DNA from: Galeopsis tetrahit
Taxonomy: Eukaryota; Streptophyta; Magnoliopsida; Lamiales; Lamiaceae
Assembly: GCA_963675135.1 (NCBI GenBank)
Contig: CAVLYN010000195.1
Location: 113,064-177,063 of the forward strand
Reading direction: 5' to 3'
Length of the DNA: 64,000 bases
Position numbers and translations under genes: made by a program. Positions within the stretch are counted from its first letter, which is position 1; each line of letters starts with the position of its first letter. Below the pieces are notes generated by a model, which made no database searches, was not told the DNA's origin, and was given only the letters and a program-made list of their open reading frames with translations. This document shows, piece by piece, positions 1 through 10,952 of the stretch.

Positions 1-330
1 CGTCACTTTGAAAAATATATTAAAAATAAATCAATTATCTCAGTTATAAATTAACTGAAATTTTTTATATTATTTAAAAAATCAACAAATAATTTTTTTT
101 CAAACTAAATAATACCATATGGAAAATCGAAAATGAACCTCCTCGTATATGTTCAGATTTTATCTTACATATATATTTTATATCTTGAGTAGTGAATACC
201 AAATAAATGTTTTTATGTTTTATTGTAAAGAATACATCATAGATCTGTAATAAGAGGAAAGAAAATACAAGATATATTATTTCAAAGAAGTAAAGATCTT
301 GTGATATATAATAAGAATTATGTATTTAAC
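1..330. repeat. 640-bp dispersed block, 3' part
   Basis: This AT-rich block recurs five times (here truncated by the window edge, 17998-18665, 39415-40035, 40780-41404, 48777-49410). It ends with the run gtgcatttaac. Full copies contain the phrases tagtcctataagaattt and ttccgttagttttcgg, which resemble the end regions of the Mutator-like element at 4381-5674, so it may be a remnant of a related element. No coding potential. Confidence 0.8.
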
Positions 331-697
331 TAAGTGGAGAATTCATTGCTCTTCACTGCTTTCTCCAAACCCATGGTATCTCTCACCTCACCACCCCGCC
401 TCACATCATAAATCGCTTTTCCAAAGTTAACCTAAACATGACGTCCTCCTACCAAAAACTTCTTGGTCACCTTCCCAACCTATCCAAACTCCGTGTCTTT
501 GGTTGTCTCTACTATCCCTGGCTTCGTCCTTACACCACTCACAAACTTGATTCTCGGTCTAATCCGTGTCTGTTCGTTGGATACTCATTCACTCAGAGTG
601 CCTACCTCAGTCTTGACCTTTCCTCTAATCGCATCTACACCTCGCGTCATGTCCAATTCGTCGAACACACATTTCTCGTTAGCAGAAAAAAAATGGA
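331..697 (+). mobile_element. Copia retrotransposon pol fragment, internally deleted
   Basis: The frame from 438 encodes the end of a copia integrase, with typical phrases SKLRVFGCLYYPWLRPYT, HKLDSRSNPCLFVGYS and HVQFVEHTF. Compared with copy 2 (41405-42395), about 100 bp are lost between the cctcaca and tcataaatcgc positions near 405, and about 500 bp are lost after cacatttctc near 680, which removes the RT start. The fragment has no LTR, PBS or PPT here. It is a dead relic and is not translated as a whole. Confidence 0.85.
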
Positions 698-909
698 CAA
701 GGAACGAGTCTATATTACATTACGGGACTAAACATGAAATCATCAACAAACTGATCCAAAATGTGGGTGTTATTTTACAAATCTGAAGAAACCAAACATT
801 TGTGATGATTCACACATTTGTGTTGCACGCCTACAATCCTGGCAGAAATTTGATTTTCGGCTGAATTTTTTTTTCCAAACATTGAGCCTGCAGGAACTAT
901 TACGGCCAC
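698..909. other. 3' flank of the pseudo terminal exon
   Basis: Non-coding. The stretch around 760-860 is a diverged repeat of 2818-2935, the 3' flank of the F-box gene (shared words gtgggtg, gatttcacacatttg-like and cggaaatttgattttc). This shows that the terminal exon was duplicated together with its downstream flank. Confidence 0.6.
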
Positions 910-1206
910 CTAGTGGATAATTAAGTGGACTCCTGATGGTATTTTGGACTCAAGATGCTTCTTGGCATGTTTCCGAGCAGGTTCCTGTTTCTGGATTTCC
1001 ACAGCTTATCTTTGCAGGATTAGGGTGCGTGGATCAATGGTGATTCTCTCGAGAGCTACAGCATTCTGGAGGAAGTACACGGCCATTTCAACATCACTTA
1101 TACGCCCATAATACCCCGAAATCACTACTGTTTTCAGGAATTCATGGGGGCTTCTAGCAGCTTCCCTCAACTTTCTCATCCTCGCCTTAGGTGTCATCCA
1201 TACTAA
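910..1206 (-). pseudogene. Duplicated terminal exon of F-box/LRR gene (broken)
   Basis: On the minus strand this 297-bp stretch has the same length and phase as exon 4 of the F-box gene at 3090-3386. It encodes WMTPKARMRKLREAARSPHE, then the HEFLKTVVISGYYGR type end domain. Two defects are visible. The splice acceptor before TTAGTATGG reads cttgaa where the working exon has ctgcag, and an in-frame TAA follows LILQR. Homology to the F-box intron continues to about 1490. Both defects are also in copy 2 (42617-42913), so they predate the segmental duplication. A partial local gene duplication is the likely origin. Confidence 0.85.
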
Positions 1207-1928
1207 TTCAAGCAACGAAGGGAAAAATAGAGATTTTAACAAAAATCCGGTTCCAAGTCCCAAAATATTTGGCATAACATATAAAGGAAAGAGTAAATCA
1301 TGAAAGTGACAAGATCCACATTTAAAAAGCTGGTCGAAGAGCGCCCAACTGTTTGATACCCATGAAATACGGATGGAACAGAACGAGGCATTATTTCTAA
1401 AAGTCAAAAGTCCAAAACGAAAATGATCGAATAAATGATCCTCGAGGAAACTAACGCGTATGCTTAGTATGTTAATCAGCCCCACATGAAATATATGAAA
1501 AAGAAATTAGAAATGAAATATTCCATTGCAAATGTGAAATATTCAGGCGGTTAGCGAAATATTCCGTAAAAAATGTGAAATATATAAAAATTTCAGCCAA
1601 GGTGGTTCAAAACCGCGCCAGAGGAGCACCTTAGTGGGCATCGAACCACTGATATATATGGAATGTACACTTTGTATTTAAGTGTCTATTGGCCCCCAAA
1701 TAATTCAACGACTGCAGCCAAGGGCTGAAGTACTGGCAACCTCGTGCGCCCAAGAAGAGGCACTCACTGCTTGGTATAAAACCTAATTCATTACAAAGCC
1801 CTCTTTTTTTCTAATAAAAAAACGAATCAACCGTGATTCTTCTAACTATATCATCACGGTCAAAGATTTGTCTAAAAAGTAGCTTCATTCATGAACTCGT
1901 CAAAGATGGCACATCACATTAAATAGAC

Positions 1929-1979
<51 letters not shown>

Positions 1980-2135
1980 TTCATCTTGCTAGGCATCCCT
2001 CCAAAATATTATTAAGAAAATTTTATTAGCTAGTTTTCTCTCAATACACACAAATATATTTATATGTAATATTGCACGAACTTAAGGAACCTATTTATTT
2101 CTCTTTCTTGTATTTACTTCTTCTCAGCAATCGAG
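1207..2135. other. Intron-derived and unclassified non-coding DNA
   Basis: 1207-1490 is homologous to intron 3 of the F-box gene. 1500-1920 shows no coding sequence that I can recognise. 1932-1974 is a pure (AT)n microsatellite. The matching tract in copy 2 (about 43639-43663) is shorter. 1980-2135 is featureless and AT-rich. Confidence 0.6.
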
Positions 2136-2540
2136 CCTTACAACAAAAAAATATGGAGATTAACGACAGCGTATTTGCGAAAGATTTTTGTCACAATTTA
2201 CGACAGTTTTGCGACGAATGTGGTCAAATGGTTAAAGTCTAACATATTTGCGACGAATTTCCCCCTAAAATGAAACAGTGTCGTTTTAATGTAGTTTATA
2301 ATTAAATTTTATCGCAAATTCAATTTTTAAGTATGCGACGACAATGCATCTATCAGTAAATGGTTGGCACATCGACTGCCGCATAATTTATTATTGACAA
2401 TTTGCGACGATAATATACGTCGTAAATCGTAATAGTATTTAACTCCATAATTTTCTGTTGCAAAGTAGAAAAATTGTCGTCGTTTAATTATTTAAAAATT
2501 TGCGATGAATACTAAACCGTCGCAAATCTTCGTACTAAAT
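2136..2540. mobile_element. CACTA-like terminal relic with TTTGCGACGAA repeats
   Basis: The start reads ccttacaacaaaaaaat, a decayed match to the plant CACTA terminus CACTACAACAAAAA. The next 400 bp carry many direct and inverted copies of tttgcgacgaa / cgtcgcaaat, the subterminal repeat style of CACTA elements. The opposite terminus was not found and no transposase frame is present. Copy 2 has the same relic at 43858-44262. Confidence 0.5.
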
Positions 2541-3089
2541 TGCAGCATCCATTTTTGCATACTTTATAGTTTAAAATTTCTTAATTTAATATAGTTTCAT
2601 AAAAAAAAATTATGAAATTAGATTATGTGTTTTTTATATTTGATTCATGAAACAAATAAATTGGTGTGATGGATATATATATGGTTTGATGGAGTATATA
2701 TATATATATTCAAAATAAAATTTGATATAACTATATATTGTCGAAACTCTACCCTATTTTGTAAAAATTGTAGTTATTGAGATGATGATATGATTTTAAT
2801 TTGAAATAGATGCAATAAATGTGGGTGATTTTTTTACAAATCTGTAGAAACCAAAATTGGACATTTTCCAGGAAGCCCCAACATGATTCACACATTTGAG
2901 CCACACGCCTGCAATTCTGGCGGAAATTTGATTTTCTAACATTGGATATGGAATGAACCTATGCTACGAGCACAAAACATGAAATTATCTCAACAAACAT
3001 TACAATGACAGACCAAATGTTTACTATCAAGCGTCTTCTGACATTACACGTTACAACAAACAACTAGATGCATGAACTGTTACGGCCAC
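2541..3089. other. AT-rich spacer and F-box 3' flank
   Basis: 2541-2800 is AT-rich without recognisable content. 2818-3089 is the 3' flank (probably 3' UTR) of the F-box gene on the minus strand. No clear polyadenylation signal stands out among many AATAAA-like words. Confidence 0.45.
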
Positions 3090-4380
3090 CTAGAGGATAA
3101 TAAAGTGGACTCCTGAAGGTATTTTGGACTCAAGATGCTTCTTGGCATGTTTCCGAGCACGTTCCTGTTTATGGATTTCCACAGCTGATCTTTGCAGGAT
3201 TAGGGTGCTTGGATCAATGGTGATTCTCTCGAGAGCCACAGCATTCTGGAGGAAGTACACGGCCATTTCAGCATCACTTATACGCCCATAATACCCCGAT
3301 ATCTCTACTGTTTTCAGGAATTCATGGGGGCTCCTGGCAGCTTCCCTCAACTTTCTCCTCCTCGCCTTAGGTGTCATCCATACTAACTGCAACAATGAAG
3401 GGAAAAAGAGAGATTTTAACAAAAATCCGGTTCCAAGTCCCAAAATATTTTGCATAACATGTAAATGAAAGTGACAAGATCCACATTTAAAAAGCTGGTC
3501 GAAGAGCGCCCAACTGTTTGATACCCATTATTTCTAAAAGTCAATAGTTCAAAACGAAAATGATCGAATAAAAGATCCTTGAGGAAATTAACGCGTATGC
3601 TTAGTATGTAAATTAGCTCTACATGAAATATACTCTAAAACTTGTATACCCAGTCTCTTAATTTGATACATCACCTATCTTCCACAATAACATCAATAAT
3701 CCTTGATATTGAAATTAAGAAATGAACATAGAAATAAGGTAATACCAATTAAGTTAGGTCAAAAACATACCTGCAACGTAAATTTGTCCAAATGTGGACA
3801 TGCCTTTACGAGGGAAGTGAATTCAAGGAGACAATCGTCGTCCCATGCTCCAACTCTAAGAATGAGTTTCTTCAGGTTTGGCAACACAGGAAAGGCGGCA
3901 ATATCCGTCATGTAGTCTTCCTGCAAAATTATAAGAAACCAATTACCAAGCAATATTTAAGCTAGCTCATTAATTTTCAGACGATCTGAAAATAAATTAA
4001 GAAATATATATATAGGTAGGATAAGACTCGTGTACTTACGCCTGGACGCTCTATGTTTAATGCAAGATGCTTCAATTGATAGAGACAGCAAGAAAGCCGG
4101 CCAAGGATGTTGTTTTCCAAACCAGAACTTCCCATACCAATGGAGACCTCATCAAGTTTCGGAACATTACTAACAATGAACTTAATTTGAGAACCCACGT
4201 AACGAAATGAGACGAGGTTAACATTTGAGATCTCAATGCTTTGTATTCCAAAACAAGAGGAGATCCTTAGGGACTTGAGTGAAAGTGCGAAACCATTGAG
4301 TTTCACATTCCGCAAGTCCCCTGAGCCATGTATATCAATAAATAAAATATTTGGACAGAAGGTCAAGAAATAATTTAATG

Positions 4381-5674
4381 GGGAAAATTGCATTTTTAGT
4401 CCCGTAGGAATATGTATAAATCACTTTTAATCCTTTTTCCATCACTTTTAGTCCTATAAAAATGCTATGTGTGAACTTCACCCCAATCAACTGCAATATA
4501 TTTTTTTAATTAAATTCAATTAAAAAAATTATAATATAATAAAAAATTACTCTGTATAATATTAAAATTTCAGCACCCACCCATCAAACTCAGAAATTTG
4601 ACGACGAATCTCCCTCCGGCAGAAATTTCCGGCGACTTCCAATATACATTTTGACCGGCAGAAATTTCCGGCGACTTCCAATATACATTTTGACAAGCAC
4701 GTCATTCCCCCTACTCCATCTAGGAGAAATTCCCAAAGCATCGAGAAAAAAAAACTCAGAGTCATGGGTTGTTCCTCCAACATCGCACCAAAGTCTCACG
4801 ACCACCCTCGCTGCACCCCGTTTTTTATATCTAATGTCACACGAATATTAAAAATCAGAAAAACTAAGTTAAGAAAACTGTAAAAAAATTGCAGAAAACT
4901 CGCGATGAATATTAAGAAATTGGAGATGAAGGAGAGATCGAAATTTGAAATTGACAAGGGGCTTTGATTCCTAGCACTGACAAGGGGCTATAGAGTGGGT
5001 AGTCTACATGAATTTCGTGACAGGATTTGAATTTTGTAGTCGAATTTTTCATGAGATTTTTGGAAGAATACGGGGTTAACGGTGGTGGCGGTGGTGGTGA
5101 CGGGTGGTGGCGTGGTGACGAGAAGGGGCCAAAGTGTCGGCGTTAGCAGCGATTGGAGTGGGGACGGACGTTCGCCGGCCAAAAGAAGAGGGGGGAGGAG
5201 GAGATATATACATATACCTTCTGTACGTAAATGAGGTTTTTTACTTTATATTGTACGTATTATCTATAGATTTTAATTTAATTTTTTAAAAATAATTGTA
5301 ATTAATATTTTTAAATTATAGGAGTATTTGATAATCATTTAATATTCAGATTTTAGTGAATTATATTTTATATCTTCAAATTATATTTAAACATAGATTT
5401 TATATAAATGCTTTTATTTTATTTTTGTTTTAATAGATTTTTATTCAAACACATATTATTATTTGGTATGAAAATATTACTTTTAATATTTTTAAATTAT
5501 ATTCCAATTGTAAAAAAAAAAAAAAAAAACTAACGTTTCCATCCTCAAATTAACGGTTTTCATCATAAATCTATCATACGGGACCAATTTTGCATAAAAA
5601 AGGACCACTTGTAAATTATAGGACCAAAAGTGATTTTAAAATATTCTTATAGGACTAAAAATGCAATTTTCCCC
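4381..5674. mobile_element. Mutator-like (MULE) non-autonomous element
   Basis: Terminal inverted repeats GGGAAAATTGCATTTTTAGT at the left and its complement at the right (aaaatgcaattttcccc). The 9-bp target duplication AATTTAATG lies at 4372-4380 and 5675-5683, and the empty site is seen in copy 2 as a single aatttaatg at about 46095. A 9-bp duplication with G-rich termini is typical of Mutator-like elements. No transposase frame. The inner 4560-4860 and 4980-5200 parts are richer in GC and may be captured host sequence, but I cannot name a parent gene. Confidence 0.85.
4616..4693. repeat. Two tandem 39-bp units inside the MULE
   Basis: The unit starting ccggcagaaatttccggc is present twice, at 4616 and 4655, with no visible change between them. 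This suggests recent slippage within the transposon. Confidence 0.85.
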
Positions 5675-6550
5675 AATTTAATGCTTCATCATTCAAGTTT
5701 ACACTTTTTAACACAAGGATTTCAAAGTTTTTTAATGAATTAGTGAAATTTTTCAAAAGTTTATATGAAAGAGTGAAGTTATTGTTTGGTTGACGAATAG
5801 ACTCCCCATTATGCAATAACTCCAACCCTAGACACTGAACCCTCTTTCCAAAAGCAGTTTTAATCCAGTTATTAATTGCTGATTTTGAACTCTTGTCCAA
5901 ATCAAAAGATATTTTAAATTCCTCCAATGCTACCCCTCTGTGCTTCCTCAAAACAAGATTGACCCAATTAATGTATTTTGACCTTTCCGAGCTCCGTATC
6001 GATTGGTCAGCAGATATTCTATCCAATGCATCACTAGCTTCAAAATCTAGACAACACGAATGCATCCATAAATACTGCCAGTGCTTCGATAAACTGCTGG
6101 TAACACCAGCTTCCTTGACTGATAAATAGCCTAATAGCGAAACAAGAATTTCTTCTGGCAATGAACTCAGAAAATCCTCCGGATCAGACTCATTCTTTAC
6201 AACGTCCATGTTATTCAACAACAAAAACCAGTAGAAAAATGTCAGCAAATTTCCGAGGAAAAAAAATAATTAATGATGGAATATTTAACATATAACAATT
6301 CAACATAAATATAGTATGCAGATCATAACCATTCTTACCAGCAGCAAAACAAAAAATAATTCTCTCTTTTTTTTTTAGGAAAATTAAATTCACATGAACT
6401 TAAGTACGAGCCAAAACATCCAAACCTGAGCTCTAGCTGCTGTAAGTCGGGCTCTTTTCCGTATAGGGGCCATTAACAAGAACTTGCTCCAAATATTTGT
6501 TGTCTTCACGCTAGCTGAAACCCTGAAAATAAAAAATAAAAAAAACTAAT

Positions 6551-6557
6551 TTTATAG
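6551..6557 (-). promoter_or_regulatory. Probable TATA box of F-box gene, copy 1
   Basis: On the minus strand the sequence reads ctataaaatt, about 80 bp upstream of the exon 1 ATG at 6473. The spacing leaves room for a short 5' UTR. It is conserved in copy 2 at 46971-46977. Assigned by position and motif only. Confidence 0.4.
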
Positions 6558-6584
6558 AGCTTTAATTAGATTAGCAATTCATAT

Positions 6585-6905
6585 TCCTACTATAACTTCA
6601 CATGCCTTGGATCGATCAAATCTTACTATGAGTATTTATATCATAGATTAAGGATCACTTGCGATCGAAGTAGATGTACCTATTAATTAATTTCAGTAAT
6701 TATTGAGTATTTAATCAAAAAATTAAATTATAAGATGATTTGATTATGAGTTGATCGAACGGCCAGAATTCAATTTGACTTCCATGAATTTCATTAAAAG
6801 ATTGAATTATAACTTCACCATGCCTTGGATAGATCAAAACTTACTATGAGTAGATTTAGCTATAAATGTCAGTAATTATTGAGTAATTAATCTTATAATT
6901 AAATA
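6585..6905. repeat. Direct repeat in F-box upstream region
   Basis: The phrase ataacttcacatgccttgga with the following atcgatcaaatcttactatgag near 6592 recurs about 215 bp further at 6807, with a few changes. Both are followed by a cagtaattattgagta-like segment. A local duplication lies just upstream of the F-box gene and may have duplicated promoter elements. Also present in copy 2 (about 47012-47330). Confidence 0.65.
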
Positions 6906-7092
6906 AGAAGGTTTGTATATGAGTTGAATTTCTCAAAAAAAAAAAAAACAAAAAAAAATCTCACGATCTTTAGTCCCTTGAAACTAAATTCAGCCATTAT
7001 CAATTGTTGTTTAATTCTTGGCCGATGAACTAATTTAAAAAAAGTAGCGAAAACTGTGAATAAATCAAGAAAATCATAAACAAAAGGATTTC

Positions 7093-7237
7093 TTAAATCG
7101 ATCCACAACAAACATTTGAAATCATAAATTGAATTAACAAAACTGCAATTACGAGGAAGAGAGAATTAAGTACCTGCAGATACGCCTGAGAGTTGTCTGT
7201 AAGAAATTGTTGTTGTGACACCAGCTAGTCTTAATAA
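7093..7237. repeat. Left ~140-bp direct repeat flanking the LINE
   Basis: The 145 bp that start ttaaatcgatccacaaca and end ctagtcttaataa recur at 10812-10952 in the same orientation with about ten differences by eye. The left repeat abuts the poly(A) end of the LINE. It can be read as an unusually long target-site duplication or as an older local duplication that the LINE entered. Copy 2 keeps only the left repeat (47517-47660). Confidence 0.7.
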
Positions 7238-10200
7238 TTTTTTTTATTTTTTTTTGAGGATACATTAGGAGGATAAAAATAATACATCAAAAACAACTCC
7301 TAACATAGTCTGGAATGTCCTTTTCAACCCAATCGTAAGGTGTTGAAATATTCCTAGCCACTTGAGCTAAAGCATGTGCAATCCTATTATCGTCTCTTTG
7401 AATATAATCACCATCCCAAAAGAGAAGCTTCTTCATATATAATCTGATTTTCCGCACAAGCGTCTTCTCCAATCCTTCCACAATGAAATTTGCACAGATA
7501 GCATTAATAGAAATCATAGAATCCATACGAAGCTTAGTTATCTTCATCCTGCGCTTAACACACATTTCCAAACCAATTTTAGCAGCAGAAACTCAGCCGC
7601 AACAACCGAGCCAGGATTCCTAATACGCCTTCCCCCAACAAAAATCAAATCATCATCATCATTTAGGATAGCATATCCAATGGCGAAAAAATTATCCGCA
7701 AGATTAAACGCAACATCTGTTACTAAGGTGAAACCTTCTTTGCCTTTGTTCCCTGGATCCTTATATCTTTTCTCTTTTAAACTCTGAGTTTGTGAGAAAC
7801 GATCAGAGAAAGTAAAATCTTGCCAATAATTCACAACCCATTTGGTGTCAAACGTCAAAGGCATTTTATGCATGAATCTGTCCTTACCTGAAGAATGTGT
7901 CCATTTACACCTTTCTTTCCAGATAGCCCAACCAACAACCAAAACAAATGAAGCAAATTCTTTATCAAAATGATCTTTAAGGGCCGAAAAAAACTGATCA
8001 ATCGAACCATGAACAAAGCTCTTAATTTTAACCTAAATTCCTTGTTGCTTCCAAGCATTTTTAGCAAAGACACATTCAAATAAAACATGTTTTGTATCGG
8101 CATAGAAAGCACCACAACACAAACAGAAATGAATAATAGGAATGTGATGAGTTACCAGATTTCCTTCAGTGGCCAGGGTGGAATTAATCAACTTCCAACC
8201 AAAAATACGAACTTTGGATGGTACCTTCAGCTTCCAAATATAATCCCATATGATCGAACTTGAGTTTTTTCCAGAAGAGGACGGCACACTTCTTTCAATC
8301 TTTCGCGCATTATCCTGCATAATTAGACTATAGCCGGATGCTACCGAACAATTACCAGAAGAGTTATCAGGCCAATACCTCAAGTCATCATTTGACTCAT
8401 TCATCAGAGGTACTTTTAAGATAGCTTCAGCTTCAAATGGCCAAAAAGCATTACGAATAAGCTCTTCATTCCATGTAGCATTCTGCATTATAAACCGATC
8501 TACCATGGATCCACTTGCAATACGTGAAACAATTCTACCATCTTTCAAGCCAGGAACCCATCTTTCTTTGAATATAGATATGGATTTTCCATCTCCTATT
8601 CTCCAGCGAATGCCCAATTCCAGAATATCCCTACTCCAGAGTAAAGATCTCCAAATAAATGATGGATTAGATCCCAACTCTGCATTAAGAATGTTTGTTT
8701 GTCGAAAATAACGAGCTTTGAATAATTTGGAGATGAGAGATTCTGGCCTTTGAAGAATTCTCCATACCTGTTTGGCTAATAAAGCTTTGTTAAAGAAAAC
8801 CATCTTTCTGAAATTGAGACCCCCTTCATTTTTTGGCTTACATAAATCATTCCACTTTTTCCAATGAACCCTTTTATTATCTGCAGTAGTACCCCACAAA
8901 AATCTGGAAATCATTCTCTCAATATCTGAGCAAATTGAGATTGGGATTCTAAAGCATGACATTGCATACAGAGGTATTGCTTGTAAGATTGATTTGATTA
9001 ACACTTCCTTGCCTCCTTCAGAAAATTGCTTATGAATCCATGAATTGTTCCGTTGACGAACTCTATCAACTAAATAGCTGAACTGGAGCTTTTTCCTTTT
9101 GGCCGAAAAAGTGGGAAGCCCCAAATAGACATTATGACCATTAGAAGATCGAATTCCCAAAATATCAATAGCATTTTCTTTGTAGGCACACAAAGTATTC
9201 GGACTAAATGTAATGGAAGATTTATCAAAATTTATAAGCTGACCAGAAGCAGCTTCATAAATTTTAAGACAATCTTTGAAAATCATGCAATCTTTAGCCG
9301 ATGCCTTCAAGAAAACCAAACTATCATCTGCAAAGAATAAATGGGATATGCTAGGAGCCTCTCTTGCAATCTTGATTCCAGAAAAATTCCCATGATTTCG
9401 TGCATTCATTAATTTCGTGCACAAATAACAAAAAGATATGGGGATAAAGGGTCACCTTACCGTAGACCTTTTGAAGGCTGAAAAGAATCAGTAAGCTTCC
9501 CATTAATGCATATATTGTAAGAAACCGAAGAGACACATTCATTGATAAGCTTGATCCATTTGGGAGAGAAACCGAGTTGTGCCATTGCTTGTTGGAGAAA
9601 AGGCCATTCCACACGATCGTAGGCTTTACTCATAACACACATTATAGAGGCTAATAGGACGAAATTGTGTATCATTTGCTGGATTCTTAACTTTTGGAAT
9701 AAGAGCAATTGTGGTATTATTCCAAGATGCCAAAGATTTCCCCTCATTTAGATGCCCCAAAATTTGTTCCGTGACGTCTTCCCCTATTGTGTGCCAATTA
9801 TTCTGATAAAAAGAAGCAGGAAAACCGTCCGGTCCAGGAGCTTTCCATGGATTGAGATCCTTCATGGCTTTGAAGACCTCATCTTTCGAAAAGGGAATAT
9901 CCAACAATTTCAATTGATCAGCAGTAATTCTTTTGCACATCGTATCCGTTGCTTTCTTAATACAATCCTGGCTAGGATTACTGGAGTTGAAGAGAGCATT
10001 AAAATAACTGACAAATGTGTCTTGAATCTCTTGTTCATTGAACATCCATTCCCCTGTGTCCTTCATAATTCTTGAAATTTGATTCCTGCTTCTGCGCTGA
10101 GTTGCTCGATTATGAAAAAAATGGGTATTCCTATCACCCTCCTTCAACCAAGAAACTCTGGATCTTTGTTTCCAATACCATTCTTCTTGTGAATAGAGTT

Positions 10201-10720
10201 TTTCTAATTCACATTCATGGGCCTTAACACAATCAAAATCCGGAGTATTGTTTTCATTATCCAATTGCATTCGAATTTGTTTTTGTGTATGATCAATACG
10301 GTTCTTCAATGATCCCCCCTTTTTCAAAGCCCATTGTGTTAATGCCTTACCACAAAGTGATAAAGACTCCTTTAGAGTTGAACCTGATCCTTTTTCAATC
10401 CAAATTTTCTTGATTGTACCTTTAAAATCATGCTCCTTTATCCAATAATTCTCAAAACGAAAGGTCTTCCTATTCGCGGATGGAGCACCAATATGATGTG
10501 ACTTACACGAAAGCATAACCGGTCTATGATCAGAGCCCATGAAATCCAGAGTTTTAACCAAATATGAAGGAAACATTTGCAACCATTCTTCATTAGCAAC
10601 ATAACGATCAAGTTTTTCAGAGATGAAATCATAACCCTTTCTTCTATTTGTCCATGTAAACTTAGGGCCTTGAGTTCTTAAATTAATCAAACAATTGTGA
10701 TCAAGGGCATCTTGAAAACT
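7238..10720 (-). mobile_element. L1-type LINE, 5'-truncated and frameshifted
   Basis: Read on the minus strand: the end of an AP endonuclease domain (GPKFTWTNRR, then GSDHRPV) from about 10700; reverse transcriptase with KAPGPDGFP, SKAYDRVEWPFL and the catalytic motif FADDSLVF; a zinc-finger RT-associated domain with CLCCGAFYADTKHVLFEC near 8090; and an RNase H-like end (LVTDVAFNLADN, AEFLLLKLVWKC, DNRIAHALAQVARN) to 7287. The domains lie in several frames (breaks near 9640, 9430, 8060, 7900, 7560), so the element is dead. The tail on the plus strand is a T-rich run at 7238-7255, that is poly(A). ORF1 and the endonuclease start are missing. In copy 2 only the last about 90 bp survive (47661-47749). 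Confidence 0.92.
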
Positions 10721-10810
10721 CAGCAATCTTGACACTAAATGATAAGATTTAGTATTGGAAAATACATCAGATACCAATTTTCCGATACTAAAAACCTATT
10801 TTCTTGTAGT
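10721..10810. mobile_element. CACTA terminus fused to the LINE 5' end
   Basis: The right edge reads cctattttcttgtagtg at 10794-10810, the complement of a CACTACAAGAAAATAGG terminus, and abuts the right 140-bp repeat. The inner 70 bp hold short inverted words (ccgatac, gataccaa). The other terminus of such an element is not visible on the far side of the LINE. The inner boundary with the LINE is estimated. Confidence 0.5.
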
Positions 10811-10811
10811 G

Positions 10812-10952
10812 TTAAATCGATCCACAACAAGCATGTGAAATCATAAATTGAATTAACAAAACTGCAATTACGAGGAAGTGAGAATTAAGTACGTGCAGAT
10901 ACGCCCGAGAGTTGTCTGTAAGAAATTGTTGTGACACCAACTAGCTTAACAA
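10812..10952. repeat. Right ~140-bp direct repeat flanking the LINE
   Basis: Partner of 7093-7237. It ends gacaccaactagcttaacaa where the left one ends gacaccagctagtcttaataa. At one variable site (gcccgag) copy 2's left repeat agrees with this right repeat rather than with copy 1's left one. Confidence 0.7.

Larger units (their letters stand above)
3090..6473 (-). pseudogene. F-box/LRR gene, copy 1, disrupted by a Mutator-like element
   Basis: Same four-exon structure as the intact gene at 44813-46894: exon 1 6426-6473 (MAPIRKRARLTAARAQ), exon 2 4040-6194, exon 3 3771-3920 and exon 4 3090-3386, with the same GT..AG introns. Exon 2 is split by a 1294-bp insertion at 4381-5674 with a 9-bp target duplication. 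Without insertion and duplication it is exactly 852 bp, as in copy 2. Translation reading into the insert stops soon after ALNWGKLHF, inside the LRR part, so only the F-box and about half of the LRR region could be made. The remaining exons are open, with few changes from copy 2 (for example P to L before SSLPEE, C to Y at the insertion site, Y to D in exon 3). Disruption is therefore young. A truncated F-box protein could still be made. Confidence 0.88.

Noticed and set aside
1590..1790. Possible tRNA-like segment (ggttcaaaaccgc; gggcatcgaaccac)
   Set aside because: T-loop-like words occur, but no complete cloverleaf can be drawn by eye. The stretch is shared by both copies without other support.
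4562..4851. Short frames inside the MULE
   Set aside because: They depend on the 39-bp tandem duplication and are open on both strands. No protein family is visible.
6899..7111. 70-aa minus-strand frame upstream of the F-box gene
   Set aside because: It lies in AT-rich promoter or 5' flank DNA, ends in a poly(F) run from a homopolymer, and is changed in copy 2.
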